From NCBI GenBank assembly GCA_015680685.1, contig MNCI01004926.1, positions 338,162-402,161 on the forward strand: a stretch of DNA of 64,000 nt. Direction: 5' to 3'. The position numbers and the translations under genes are program-made. Positions 30,897-43,313 of the stretch are shown in pieces. The stretch's first letter is position 1; the number at the start of each line of letters is the position of its first letter. The DNA comes from Gnetum montanum. Taxonomy: Eukaryota > Streptophyta > Gnetopsida > Gnetales > Gnetaceae. The notes below the pieces were generated by a model, which saw nothing but the letters and a program-made list of their open reading frames with translations, was not told where the DNA came from and did no database searches.

Positions 30897-33019
30897 TTAG
30901 TCAAACTATGTTAAATGATAGAAATGTTACATACCATTTTGGGGTGAGGCAATTAACATATTTTACTATGTCTCCAATAAAATTTTGGTAAGAATATTCA
31001 CTACAAAAACTCCTTGTGAACTTTGGTCAAACAAGAATCCCTTTGTGATTTATTTTCATGTTTTTGGTACTAAATGTTATATACTTAATGAAAAATATGT
31101 TCTAAAAAAATTTGATCCCAAGGCCAATAAAGGTATACTTTTGGATTATTCTATAGTAAGAAAATCATAGATAGTTTTCAACAATATAACTCTTACTATA
31201 GAAGACTCCATAAATGTTAAGTTAATATTTTTGATGGAATGCACCTTAACATATGAGTAGATGGTAAAGAAATAATAATTAAAAGAAGCACACAATCACT
31301 TCAAGACATATCCAAAGAATAATCTAAAGATGAATGTGAGGTTTGGCATGAAGAAAAGAATGATCAAAATAAAGACCAAATACCTAGACTAAGAAAATCA
31401 CACTCCATGAGAAATGTCATTGGACAAATTGATGGAGGGGTAATGATTAGAAGAAAAACAAAAGAATTACGTGCACACACTACTTACATCTCATATATTG
31501 AACTAAATAATTTCAAGGAATCTAAGCATGAGGAAGAGTGGATGTTGGCTATGTAAGAAGAGCTCAATCAGTTTGTTAAAAAGGATGTTTGGTAACTTGT
31601 TCCTAAACCCAAAAAGAGATCCATCATTAGGATAAAATGGTTGTTTTAGAATAAAATTAATGAAGCAAGAGTAATTATTGAGAAAAAAGCATGTATCATT
31701 TCCAAAGGATACAATCACTAGGAAGGCATTGGTTTTGGTGAAACATTCATGCCAATGGTAAGACTAGAATCAATTAGACTTTTATTAGCTTATGCCTAAA
31801 TCAAGGGATTTAAGTTACATTAGATCAATGTTAAGAGTATCTTTCTAAATGGAACCATTCAAGAAGAAGTATATGTGGAACATATGAAGGATTTATTAAT
31901 TTAACTCATCCTAATTATGTCAACCACCTCAAGAAAGCTCTCCATGGACTCAAAAAAGCCATAAGATCTTAGTATAAAAGCTTATCACAATATCTCTTGG
32001 ACAAGAAATTTAAATGGAAAAGAGCAAATATTACATTGTTTATAAAATGGTTTGATAAGAAAATACTTTTGGTCTATGTAGATGATATCACATTTAATTT
32101 TACTAATCAAAAGTTATGCAATAATGTTTTTCTATGATGCAGAGTGAATTTGAAACGAGCATGATGGGTAAATTGAACAACTTCTTAAGGCTAGAACTCA
32201 AGTAGACCAAAGAAGCAACCTTTGGATGTCAATCCAAATACATAAAAAGCTTATTGAAGAAATAAAATTTGATGCATGTTAGACCTAATGCAACTCCTAT
32301 GGATGTAAACATAAAACTCAACAAGGATGAAAAAGGTAAGAAAATAGACCCTAAAGTTTTGGAAGTTTTCTTTACTTAACTATGAGTAGACCTGACATTG
32401 CCTTAAGTATTGGTATTTGTACTCATTACCAAAGTAATCCTAAAGAATATTACTTAAAGATTATTAAAAGAATTTTTTATTATTTGAAAGGTAATACTGA
32501 TTGGAGACTTTGATATTCAAAGGACTTAATACTTCGTCTTATCAGTATTATGATATAGACTAGATAGGATGCAAGAAGGATCATAGGAGAATAAGTGGAA
32601 GCTATTTTCAATGGCTGAGGAAAAATGCATTTCAGCTCTTTCAATGATAGAGGTATAATTTTAACAACTCTTTCAATGGCTGAGGAAAAATACATTTTAG
32701 CAAGAAGTTGTTATGCTCAAATCCTATGGATGAAAGATATTTTAAAAGATCCCAAAATTCAAGCAACACAAGTTTCCATCTTTTATGATAATAACAATGC
32801 AATCAAAATGACAAAAAAAATCCAATTTTATATTCAATAATGAAACACATAAAGATCATATGTCACTTCATCAAGAAACATGTTTAACTTGGAAATGTTT
32901 AATTAGAACACATTGGGAAAAAAGCTCAACTTGTAGATGTGTTCATCAAGCCTCTTAATTAAAGGAGATTTAATATGTTGTGCAAATACATGGGGATTAG
33001 ACCTTACACTATTAGGTAA
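30897..33019 (+). pseudogene. Ty1/copia pol relic (integrase end, RT, RNase H), SIRE-like
   Basis: The integrase end is at 30,897-31,260 (FWGEAINIFYYVSNKILV, then TPCELWSNKNP, YFHVFGTKCYILN, KFDPKANKGILLDY). RT is at about 31,500-32,110: EEWMLAM, LVPKPKKRSIIRIKWLF, and the catalytic LVYVDD at 32,069-32,086. RNase H is at about 32,370-32,930: QSNPKEYYLKIIKRIFYYLKG, then ARSCYAQILWMKDIL and FYDNNNAIKM. Domain order INT-RT-RNH defines Ty1/copia. Dozens of stops and frame changes show a long-dead copy. Gag, protease and the integrase core are missing; the left edge abuts an unrelated promoter-like segment. Confidence 0.88.
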
Positions 33020-33925
33020 GTAAGTGATGAGATGCGAATTGCACAGGCCACGATATCGCATACGCGATATCGCATCTGCCGCGATATCGCATCCCCTGCG
33101 ATATCACGTACGCGATATCGCGTCGTTTCCTGCGATATCACGTACACGATATCACGGTCCACCGCAAAATCTATAAATAAGAGGTGGCACTCCCCTCATT
33201 CCAAATCATAGGCATAAAGTAGCGAAGCTCTGGCGGATTGATCACCCTAGAGATAGAATATTTTCCATGTGCCCGCAGTAGGAGTCCTCCAAGTGAACAG
33301 CTCTTTATTCGAGCAGCTTTGTACCTGAACGTAAGTTGTGTACGGTAATAAAGATGAGCTTTGTAAATAAACCTTGCAGTGCATGGATAGGTTTAATTAA
33401 TGTTATTTACTGCTTTCCTAGTAATGCGGCATGAGTATGACTTGGTTACGAGCNNNNNNNNNNNNNNNNNNNNNNNNNNNNNNNNNNNNNNNNNNNNNNN
33501 NNNNNNNNNNNNNNNNNNNNNNNNNNNNNNNNNNNNNNNNNNNNNNNNNNNNNNNNNNNNNNNNNNNNNNNNNNNNNNNNNNNNNNNNNNNNNNNNNNNN
33601 NNNNNNNNNNNNNNNNNNNNNNNNNNNNNNNNNNNNNNNNNNNNNCTAGGACTTAGTGTTGTAGTTAGAGTTAGTTATTTTCTCAACCCTTCACTCTCAT
33701 AGCTTAGGAGATAAATCGAAAAATACCAAAAAAAATCATATACCTCGGACTTACTTAACCATACACCATGAAAACAACAAGTAAGTCTGGGAAGACAACA
33801 AACGATTAACCCCAAGTGTTTCTTGTGGCGTTTAGGCATTTAGTCTACGGAGTTCGACCGGATCGTGCGTGCTACGCTCGTTTCGTATGGTTGAGTGTAG
33901 GGGTACCTCGCCACTCATCAGTAAG
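33020..33925 (+). mobile_element. Solo LTR 1 (B family, 33,025-33,920) with GTAAG target duplication
   Basis: TGATGAGATGCG to CCACTCATCA, flanked by a perfect 5-bp duplication GTAAG (33,020-33,024 and 33,921-33,925), inserted in the copia element. Read rightward: U3 with GCGATATCGC words (33,048-33,160), TATAAATAA at 33,172-33,180, an AATAAA at about 33,347, then U5. A 192-base N run (33,454-33,645) lies inside; the total length (896) agrees with the 908-bp LTR of B. Confidence 0.92.
33048..33160. repeat. GCGATATCGC palindrome cluster in U3 of solo LTR 1
   Basis: At least six occurrences of GCGATATCGC or one-base variants (for example GCGATATCAC) in about 110 bp, ending about 15 bp before the TATA box. 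Confidence 0.95.
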
Positions 33926-36050
33926 GTATGATACTAAAGCTTCTTCAATAGGTAGGTATAATAGGATAGAATTTTAAAAGTAAAAAAAGAAAGAGCAGCT
34001 AAGGAATTGAAGCATTCGTACCTTCATAAATGTCCCAATTCTTTGTTTCAAGAATCTTTTATTTGAAAATATTTGAATGACATCATTCAAGTCTTTGTGT
34101 TACATTGAAATATGTCTTTAAATATCAAAAGACATCTTCTAAGTTTCTCTACCTATATTGACAATGATGTTTTTCACCTATGAAAGAGATCTTTAATTCC
34201 ATCAAAGATGTCTTTTCTATATCAAAGGTAGACTCAAGTCACATGTAAAAATAAACTTTCTAAAGTACATCTATAAAGTCTTTTGGCATCTTACTTCTTC
34301 ATTTATGGATCATTTAGAAGTTTTCTTGTAGAAATGCATAATAAAAGATGACTAGAGATCTGCAAGGTAGAGATTTTCACAAGGATTCTAGGACAAACAA
34401 GATCATGACTAGCACAAAGATAAGCATAAAATGCTCAAGTTCAACATAATAACAAGGCACATACTCCAAAATTAGGAATTGAGATGGGATAGGGACAAAA
34501 TAAAAACCCCAATTTTTCTCTACATAGGCTAAATGAAGCTACAAAAATTGGAAAGGCATGGCCATCACTTATGAGTGTACTATAGTATTTTAATGAGAAA
34601 GACAAGTTGCACGCTAAGCCTATTTTATAGGAATTAGCTAGTTCACTCTTCTTCCCCTAAGTATGAGCATTCTAAAGGTAATAGTCCAAGAGTTCTTTTG
34701 TTATATTATGGACTTAAACAATAGTGTTAGTGCTTTTAAAATCATGGTTGATCTTTTAGGCACCCCTATCTCATCAATTTGATTATCTAACATTCAGATT
34801 TCAAGATTCTTGATTTTGCCTTCATTTGGGATAAGAGGAGTCTTATAGAATACTCTGAAAAGAGAGGTACCTCAATTCCTTATACCTCTCATGATCCTTC
34901 ATCCACATCTACTCCATCACTTTAGTACTCAAACTCTATTAATGTACAGGTTACCTCATTAGTAAAAAAGTGCCTTCACTCAATTGCTAAGGTAACTGAA
35001 AAAATTTGGAGGAATATCTCTAAAATCTCCAAACATCAAGATCACTTGGAAAATATGTTTGACCTAGCTATCATTGCATATCTTCTAAGTGAAATAGTTT
35101 TAGACATTGAGGATGTGGACACTTGTACATGAATTGATAGTGATGATGATTATGAGCCTACCAATCTCACAAATATAGTAGGTCCTTCTAGAGAATATAA
35201 CTCTAGAAATCATGATGAATTTGAGAAGCTTCTAGGTATTCATGCACATGCTTAGGGGGATCATCTAGAGTAGCAAGATCAACCAACATATGCTCAAGGG
35301 AATTTCTTAGGCAAGACCTCCAAATGAGTTTGTACAAATTAACTACCATCATCATTTAAGTAGTAGGTCATTGATAGCATTTTTGGAATCTTAGTTTAGT
35401 ATGCTCCTTCAACCCTAAAAACCTATCATTGTCATGGTACTACATCTTCCTCAAAGAAAATTCCATCATTGAACAATGAACCTACCCCCATACACCTTTA
35501 GGTGAAACTCAAGTCTAAACCTACTCTAGTTTTAGAGCCTTTTTATGATGATGATGATGATGATGGATAGGTTTCTAGATCAACTACCAAAAATGATGAT
35601 GAGGAGGAAGATGCTTACTAGCCTAGTGATGATATCTCTAATTTGCTAAGGACATTGATGAGGATGACTAACTAGGTGTTTGTTGCTATCTAAAAATGGG
35701 GAGAAGACTTATACAATTGGACATACTTCTTTAGTTTATGGATTATTGTTTTTATTTATAAATATGTTATATATAGTTGTATGACATTTTGTTTTTTTAT
35801 CTTAACATATTATGTTGCTTATAGTAAAGTAAGTTTCTTAAACATGACAATTATGAGATAGTAGATTTAAATAATGCAAGTCTTTCATACACTTATTTGA
35901 TGATTCAAATTATGCATATAATTCTTAACCCTATGATAGCTAGCTTTACATCTTAGTTCAGTTTTAAATCTTACTCATTATTTTATATGATTCAATTACT
36001 TGTATATTGTATATTTCATGCTAACATATTTTTCAAGCTTTTGGATATCA
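33921..36050 (+). other. 3' internal region of the copia element, decayed
   Basis: Lies between RNase H and the polypurine tract. SIRE-like copia elements carry an extra (envelope-like) region here, but no ORF survives. The first part (34,090-34,260) has several AAGACATCTT/AAGATGTCTT-type words. At 35,540-35,670 an Asp-rich stretch (GATGAT repeats) remains. Confidence 0.5.
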
Positions 36051-36064
36051 CCAAAAAGGAGGAG
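36051..36064 (+). other. Polypurine tract of the copia element
   Basis: CCAAAAAGGAGGAG, the form usual before SIRE-type 3' LTRs. Confidence 0.8.
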
Positions 36065-36069
36065 TCTAT

Positions 36070-37050
36070 TGATATTTGGCTATGCCAAAATCTTGTAAAA
36101 TAGAAATCATAGTTGCATATGTACATATCAATCTTATCTTGCAAGCCTCTACACCCTTGGGGGAAAAATTAGGGCCTCACTAGAGAAATATCCATGAAAT
36201 CTAAAGTTTGCAAGTGGAGGATTGAAGATGTCATTCACCTTTGAAAGATATCTATCCTAGGATAAATATGTATTTATCCAATTAAGATGTTAAAATAGGA
36301 AGCCATCTTTCATCCACTAAATATGTTTCTCACATTTGAAGGACACCTTTCCTACAAAAGCATAGGATCCAAGTAAGACATCTCTAACCTTAAGAAAGAT
36401 GTCTTTCATAATAATTAAGCTAGCTTTTTGAAGGATTATAAAGGTTATATCATCCAAAAGGTAATAAATAGGAAATGAGGTAAAGCTCCAAGGACTAATA
36501 TATTGAGTAAGCATCAAGCATAAACTATTCTTATGAGCTACAAAGTTTTTTTTATGTTTTTATCTTATTTGCTTACTGGGATTGTTGTGAGCTTAAAGCA
36601 AGGAAACTAAAAATAGTTTACAAGCTGCTTGATTCATCCTTTTATTTTCATTATGTCATGTCTAAAAGTATATGTAATTTGCTTAAGAGAGATTGCATTT
36701 TTTCTTTATTAAAGTCTTATATCCTAGGATCATTTCTACTAAAACCTTGAGAGGTTGTGTTAATCTCTTGAGAGAGATCACATGGTTACATTCATTTTAG
36801 CTAGAGACTTAAACTTGAACTTGAGAATTAGTTATACTCAAAGCCTTGTAAATGTTAAGGTACTCTTAAAATCATATTTTAAGAGTAACACATCTAGAGG
36901 TGTAGAAGATTCTATCCTCTAAGTATGAAGGTACTCAAGTTTTGTGAGTGTGCTTTATGTGCATCAAGCCTTATCTTTTAAGACGAACATATTCACATCC
37001 TCTAATTTCATTCTTAAATTTATCCCTAGAAAATTTGAAGACTACTATGA
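36070..37050 (+). mobile_element. 3' LTR of the copia element, right end uncertain
   Basis: Begins TGATATTTGGCTATGCC after the polypurine tract. AGACATCTCT, AGATGTCTTT and AGATATCT words cluster at 36,225-36,405, followed by TATA-like sequences (ATTATAAAGG at 36,435, TAATAAATAGG at 36,462). The right edge is not defined because no second copy is present. Confidence 0.6.
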
Positions 37051-37149
37051 CAAGAATGAGATTGTAAAGAAAACAACATGTGGTTATTCACCTTAATTAA
37101 ATAAAATAACTAAACATAAGAATAAAATTATAAAAAACAGGGCTATATG

Positions 37150-37610
37150 CCTTGAGGAGTAGCAAAGTAACCCTATGTCTAACCATAGAAATCATAAGCA
37201 TTCACACATGATTTGGTTGAATTCCATGGAGTTAGAAATATTTGGATGCCTTAGATAACTAAGTGCTAAGATGCTAATTGTTATCCTCTTAATCATACTT
37301 TTGTGGGCTCAAGTTGTATGGTTAAGTGTGACTAAGACATATGATTGTATTTTTTATTATTATAATATTTAAAGTATTAAAATATTAATTTATCTAATAT
37401 AGGTGTAAAAAGTAAATCTAACTACTCTAAGCATAGAATATTCATTCTTGATTTGTCGTACACATCTTGAACATGTACTAATGTTCATGGGTTACTAAGT
37501 ATTCCACTGCTAGGCATACCAAGTATTTCGCTATTTAGGATTACTAAACACTAATACTTTGATACTCAAAATTAGTCATACTTATGCATACTTACTTAAG
37601 TGTAGAAGAA
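37150..37610 (-). mobile_element. Decayed B-family LTR fragment
   Basis: TTGAGGAGTAGCAAAGTAAC and the following ACCATAGAAATCATAAGC align with the U5 end of the B LTR, as do the ACTACTCTAAGCATA block and the Cys-poor AT spacer. The far (U3) end and palindrome cluster are missing. Confidence 0.65.
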
Positions 37611-37824
37611 TAAAATGGTTAACTACTTTCATGAAAAGTAAATGGATAGTTAATGTAAATTACAAGGAAGTAAATTAAAGGCCTAATCCAATTACAAGGA
37701 AGTAACTTATGCATATAGGTGTTGGCTCCTATGGTTGCTCCTCCTACCTTGACTATTACTATGGCTACCTTGCTATTTTTGTTGCCTCTTTTGGTAGTTT
37801 GAATGCATCTAGCAATGCCTTCAT

Positions 37825-38400
37825 TGTGACATCTCATTCTCAGATGTCATGAAAAATGTCAAATATAACTTATATTAGACATTAGCCATAAGAAGATAAT
37901 GTGGAAAATGTTAAATATGTGTAACATTCGACATTAAGTGTAAAGAAAATAATAGAAAAAATGCAAAAGGAAAAAAAAGAAAAGAATGCTTTATTGAAAT
38001 GAAATAATGTATCTTGATCATGCTATTAATGTCCCTTGGAATTATCTTTCTTTGACATCTATTCCTTAGAGGCTATCCAACACTACTACCATGGTTAGGC
38101 CTACAACTGGCCAAAAGGGATGGCTAGGCCTCTTCCTATCCTACTTCACCCTACTCCTATTACTCATCTTTACTAGCTTTACAACTCTATGTTGATACAA
38201 CTTATAGTTCTCGAGTCTAAATACCTTAGGTCAAATCCCTAAAGGTTACCTTAAGAGACATGTTTGTTATTACAATGGGCCCCTTCAAGTCTTAATTACA
38301 ACTGCTCCTTTTGGGTCTTGCTATGAAAATTACAACACTTATTATGAAGAGACATCATCTTCATTATGTAGTGACACCATTTGGAAATGGGAACATTACA
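37825..38400 (-). mobile_element. 3' LTR of G1
   Basis: 576 bp, TGTGACATCTC to GGGAACATTACA on the plus strand. It aligns with 45,617-46,161 (same orientation) and with the reverse complement of 55,703-56,305. The minus-strand tract CCTAAGGGGTGTAGTT lies just outside (38,401-38,416). Confidence 0.9.
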
Positions 38401-38416
38401 AACTACACCCCTTAGG
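38401..38416 (-). other. Polypurine tract of G1
   Basis: Minus strand CCTAAGGGGTGTAGTT next to the 3' LTR, matching CCTAAGGGAGGTAGAT before the LTR of G2. Confidence 0.7.
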
Positions 38417-38866
38417 TTTTGTTTTTTCTCTAACAAGTTCACGTTCACTATCTTTTTTCAACTCCAATGCTCCTTTTATGTTACTATGCTCAAATACTTT
38501 AATATCTCCATTGGACTTAAAGTTGTATATCCTAATGTTCTTTTGCTTATTCTACAAACAAAATATATGTTAGAAGAATATATATATATATATAAGAATT
38601 AAATATTATTTTATCAATAATTACCTTATACTCTAAGATAATAACAAGAGGTGAATTAAAGGTCTATCAACCACCAATCACTACTCCTACCTAGCGTCAC
38701 ACAAAGTGCAACTCATATTTGGTTATCCAAGTGAAGGTAGGGCAAATCCTTATTCTCAACTTGCATTACCCTAAATATTTTACTTGTCAAATTAAGATTT
38801 ATATTAAAAATGAAGAAAATAATTAGATTATAAATAAAAGTATGGTTAAGATACTCCTTGATCTTG

Positions 38867-39986
38867 ATCAATGATGAGCTCTTCTATAGTTGGATTGATT
38901 ATGTCACTAGTTCATCATCTTATCTATGACTCCCCCAAATGTCATACCCTTGGAGCTAAGCCTAAGTGATTTAAGTATCCAAAAGCAATGGCGAACTCAA
39001 GAGTTTATTGCCACTTCCCTTAACATCCTAATGTCTCCCTCGATCAATATCTATTGCCTATTGATTGCTAGTACAACCACAAAATGTTATTACTTTTTAA
39101 CATAAAGCAAAAATACGCAAGAACTTCAACTTCTCTTACATACAAAATGATATTTGTACAAACTTTACAGCCTTGAATCATACAAAGATAATGAGAAAAG
39201 GTATATACATGAATAAGATCCCTTACCTTACTCTAGTATTAATAAAGGATTCCAAACTCCCTCATACAAATGAAATAAGAACAATAATACAAGAATAGAA
39301 AGAGAAGTGGGAAAAATCAGCAACTACCTTAAGGAAATGAGCAATTAGGCAATAGGAAACATAGATCTCAGACTATCCTCCTCAAGTATTAGAAAGTACA
39401 AAGCCCACACCTCAATTTATACAAAATACAAATACATTTATGGATATACAAGGACCATCAATAGGCCTTAAAAGTCTTTACCTACTAGGTAGGTGGTTTC
39501 AAAGTCTTTACCTATTGGGTAGGTGACTTCCCAAGTCCTCACCTACTAGGTAGGTGGTTCCAAAGTCTTTACCTACTGGGTAGGTGACTTCCCAAGGCAT
39601 CCTTGTTGAATTTCTTCTTCAAACTTCATGTGCTAGTAATAGGTACAGACCATTTCTTCTCATATGTTGGATTTGACAGGTGCTCATCATGGCCAACTTT
39701 AACTAGCCATAACTTTCATGTATGAAATTCATTTTATGCAAACCAAGGATCAAGAATAGTTAACTTGAACATTCTAGATATGATGATGTAGTTAAAATTT
39801 TCATTTGAGATCATTTAGTCCTGATTTTCTATCCTACAAATTAAGATATAGAAAATATTATTAATGAGATAGAACATAATATAGATGATAACAATGAACT
39901 AAAATATACTTACTATTTATTTAATATAAATTAAAATAAACATTATTTATTAAGAAATATTACTACTTTAGATGCTCATCAATCAA
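38867..39986 (-). mobile_element. Solo LTR 3 (38,872-39,981) with ATCAA target duplication
   Basis: 1,110 bp from TGATGAGCTCTTC to GATGCTCATCA, flanked by perfect ATCAA duplications. The site is empty in the sister copy G2, where the surrounding sequence is continuous near 55,240. TATA (TGTATAAATTGAGG, minus) at 39,411-39,424. About 50 bp upstream is a four-unit 31-bp array (39,471-39,595). Termini resemble the B family but the inside does not align. Confidence 0.92.
39471..39595. repeat. 31-bp array with ACCTACTAGGTAGGT in U3 of solo LTR 3
   Basis: Four units of about 31 bp. Each centres on ACCTA-N5-TAGGT, an inverted repeat, and ends GTGGTTTC or GTGACTTCC. Confidence 0.93.
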
Positions 39987-39999
39987 CCACAAGAATTAA

Positions 40000-41084
40000 T
40001 GCAAGTAGTTTTGGTTCCACTATAAGGAGTATGTGATTGAATGATCTTATTCATGATGACAAGGTTTAATCTTTCCTCTTCTCAACTTCTTTGTTAGGAA
40101 TTAACCTAGCAACTTTGTAACTTGGAAGACTCAGACATCATACCAAATATAATCTAGAGTCTTAATAAAGACTGATGTTAGCCCATCTTCATTAATCACG
40201 ATAGTGTAATTGATAAACTGTGGTTCTTGATGAATTCTGTTCAACAAGATCACCTATTCTTTAATTCTGGGATTTGACTTATCTATTGAAGATTCAAAGT
40301 AAGCAAAATATGCACTAGCGAATGAAATTGCATGTTGAATTGGTAAAAACATCTTTTTCAAATTAGATATCTCTTCCAAGGATTCTTTTACATATCCATA
40401 TTTAGGAATTGTTAAACACCACTTTTAACTTCCACATTGGAGCCTTCATAGAGAATGAATGACACTAGATTGATATCAATATGGCTTAGAAATAACATAT
40501 CTTTAATGTTTCCTCTATTTGCTTAATTAAGTATGCCATTTGGCAAGGTCTAACATTTAGACATGTTGATTTGGCAATTAAATGTGTGTTAACCACACAT
40601 ACATATCTCCTTGACTAGATTTTAATTATCAATGCCAAGGCTATGTAACCTCTTCATAATGTTGATCATTCTTTCTTCCCCATGATTTGAAGTTTTAGAA
40701 TTTTAAATATCATATCTTGTAATCTCCATATAATTTTTTCTACTAATTTGAACTCAGCATTTTTACAAAAGATCACACAACCAGCCATGTTGTGATTTAT
40801 GTAATAGGCTAATCTGCATAGCTCAAAAGAGAACTTTCACAAGAATCTTTTTATTCATAAATACCTTTGTATCTCATCTTTCTTCAACTCTAGTTGGAAT
40901 TGATATAAAAATTTCCTTAGCGAGACTTATTGTAGGTACAAGACATTATCATCCAAATCTTGTAACTCTACTAAGATGCATGGGTATCAATACTTGTGGG
41001 TATCAAGGCCCATGGTGGACATAAGGAATGTTGTCTTTCATTGGGTATGGACCTTGTAAGCATGCTATATATTGTAACTTCCAT
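40000..41084 (-). pseudogene. CCR4-type deadenylase (nuclease domain) pseudogene in G1
   Basis: Derived from a poly(A)-specific exonuclease of the CCR4 family (endonuclease/exonuclease/phosphatase fold), which in the host shortens mRNA tails in the CCR4-NOT complex. The minus strand starts at 41,084 (MEVTIYSMLT) and ends near 40,020. It aligns along its whole length with the better-kept copy at 54,140-55,216. Recognisable pieces include VNTHLIAKSTCLNVRP, ASAYFAYFESS and TLDYIWYD. It has no introns, although plant CCR4 genes normally have them, so it was probably captured from spliced RNA. Many stops; no product is expected. It shares the late stop positions with G2. Confidence 0.82.
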
Positions 41085-41239
41085 TATTTTCTTGGATTCT
41101 CTCCTAGGTCATTTCTGTACATGGGCATCATACATCTTGGCAGAACATGATTATGATTCTCCATGATGTCGCTGTTGCATGATTTGGTTGAAGGCTAAAC
41201 TAGTATGCATTTTCCTGCTCATTCAAGTTCACCAAATGA

Positions 41240-42060
41240 TTTTGAGTCAGTAATAATTAACAACATTATCTAAACTCTTAATAACCTTTATATTCCCCTT
41301 AGAACATTGACTTCAACAGTGTAACTAACAAGACACTAGGGGTTAGTAATATAAGATTATCTATCTACATAGGTTAAGCACATAATCTTAAGGCCCAAGA
41401 TGGCCCAGAAGGCTAAGTTTGTTAGTCCCAACAATGAAATCATTAAGCATGGTTTGTTAATCTCTTTTATGATCTCTTAAGGCGTAATTTAAGATATCAT
41501 TGAATTATCGGGTACTCAAATGATAAATGTGGGCTCACCATTGAGTTTAGAAGCCAAAACAATTGTTAGAAATGACTATTCATATATTAGAAATGGACAT
41601 CATATGCCCAAGTTATGCTAAAATGAGTCTCCAAGGGTCTTGAGGCACTATGTTAGGCACTAAGTAAAAACTAATTTTTTAAAGGTTTGTGGTATAGATT
41701 TGACCTCACCATTGTGTCTAGGGGGTTAAAATTTGTAGGAAACAACTCTTCATTTGCTAAAAAAGACTTCTAGAATTAAAAGTTATAGCTTTTGAATTTT
41801 CAAAATTTATGCACAAAAAATAATACTTCCTCACAGGGCACCCATCACAATACTACTCCACAAGGAGCATGCTTAATTACGAAATTTTTATCTCAATTAC
41901 TGCCAATGCACCAATTTCTCTTTTTGAAATTATTCTCTACATTTTTAAAAATTTAAATTTTACTACCTATTTTTCTGGTGTTTGAAATTTTTAGTTAATC
42001 CATGGAAAATTTGAATTTTTCCATTAATTTACGGAAATATTTTTGGTTGTCAATCTTTTC
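41240..42060 (-). repeat. Conserved AT-rich internal block of the G family
   Basis: Aligns as a reverse complement with 53,130-53,830 of G2 (shared words such as GAAGAGTTGTTTCCTA, and GACTATTCATAT). It is non-coding and lies between the tandem array and the CCR4 pseudogene in both copies. Confidence 0.85.
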
Positions 42061-42079
42061 GAGACCACAAGCTGGCGGT

Positions 42080-42365
42080 GTGTATCAGAGCTCCAAGGTC
42101 CGTGGGAGGCAGTATTTTCCAGTGATCGTGGTGTCTGTTGAGCTTCATGGTAGGTAGGATTTTCTGGCATCAGTGGTGTCCACGGAGCTCCGTGGGAGGT
42201 AGGATTTTCTGACATCTGCTGTGTTGGCAGAGCTCCGTGGAAAGCAAGATTTTTCAGCATTCCCAATGTCCACGGAGCTTCGTGGAAAGCAGGATTTTGC
42301 AGCATCTACAGTGGCCACGAAGCTCTATGGAAGCTAAGATATTCCGGCATCCACAGTGCTCACCG
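42080..42365. repeat. 45-bp tandem array of G1 with a 16-bp palindrome
   Basis: About six units of 45 bp around GGAGCTCCGTGGGAGGTAGG, one with the perfect palindrome CCACGGAGCTCCGTGG (42,180-42,195). The period is 15 codons, so the minus strand reads a repeated peptide (like NPAFHGAPWT), probably by chance. The equivalent place in G2 holds an unrelated 22-bp array. Confidence 0.92.
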
Positions 42366-43313
42366 ACCCTGCACTGCAGACTGCCGAAATTTCCAGTAGG
42401 TTTTTCGGCAGCGGCCTGTTTCCAGCAGATTTTACTGCCGAAAATGTTTCCAATTCCTTGGTTTCTCACCCTGTTTGTTTATGTTATTGTTCTATTTAAT
42501 GTTTTATCTATCCTTGCCTTGGTGGGCTCTGCCTAACCGGCATTCAATATGCTTTCATGTACGCCATTTCATGCTTTCAAATATTTCAGTAACAAAAACC
42601 CATCATTTTATTCAAACGCATGTCACTTTCTACGTAATAGTTTACGTAGTAATGCAGCCTTGGAAAGTCGTTCCTCATGAACTTTTCAACTGCACCATAA
42701 ATCTGGAAACGCAAAATTTCGAAAGCTGCTACCATTCCATGTGCCTTGACACTATTGTCGAGAAATTTGATTTCTTCTGCCTGTACCTGTAGCTCCTCCT
42801 GCTCGATTTGTGATAATTGTCCTCGTACCAAGTTATTTTAATCTAGTCATCTTGTAACTTATCTTGTGCGGTCAGCGTTGGCTCAAATGCTATGGTTTTT
42901 GATAGCTATAGACGTACAGCTAACCATGGTCATTTGACCTGCGAATTCATACACCTGTAAATCAGCATATTATTTATCTTTGTTTATTCTACAAAATGAT
43001 GGTCTTTCAGCCATGGTCTTTCATAATTATATGGTTTCTAGCTGACGGTGACTGTCTATAAAGTTGCAATCGTTCATCTAAATGCCATATCATTTAAGAT
43101 TGAAATTCATGCCATAACCAAGAACAATGCATATGGTAAATGGGGGGTTGTTAAGGTGATGTGCTAGCTGGAGAAGAAAAATTAAATCCAAAACCTTAAC
43201 AGAGCCCAATGTTGCAAGATGACCCCAGTCAACCTGCAACAAGACAAAAGCTTATCGCACCCCCCGGGACGATAGCTGAAGAAGGAGATCAATACACCTA
43301 ATTCAAAGAGAAT
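42366..43313. other. Spacer of G1 and LINE 3' flank
   Basis: Contains inverted CTGCCGAAA / TTTCGGCAG words at 42,380-42,445. At 43,130-43,310 lies GC-richer sequence that may be the 3' UTR of the LINE fragment. No gene was recognised. Confidence 0.5.

Noticed and set aside
42024-42305. 93-codon ORF with 15-residue repeats
   Set aside because: It is a product of the 45-bp array (period divisible by three). The array is replaced by a 22-bp one in the sister copy, so the peptide is not conserved.
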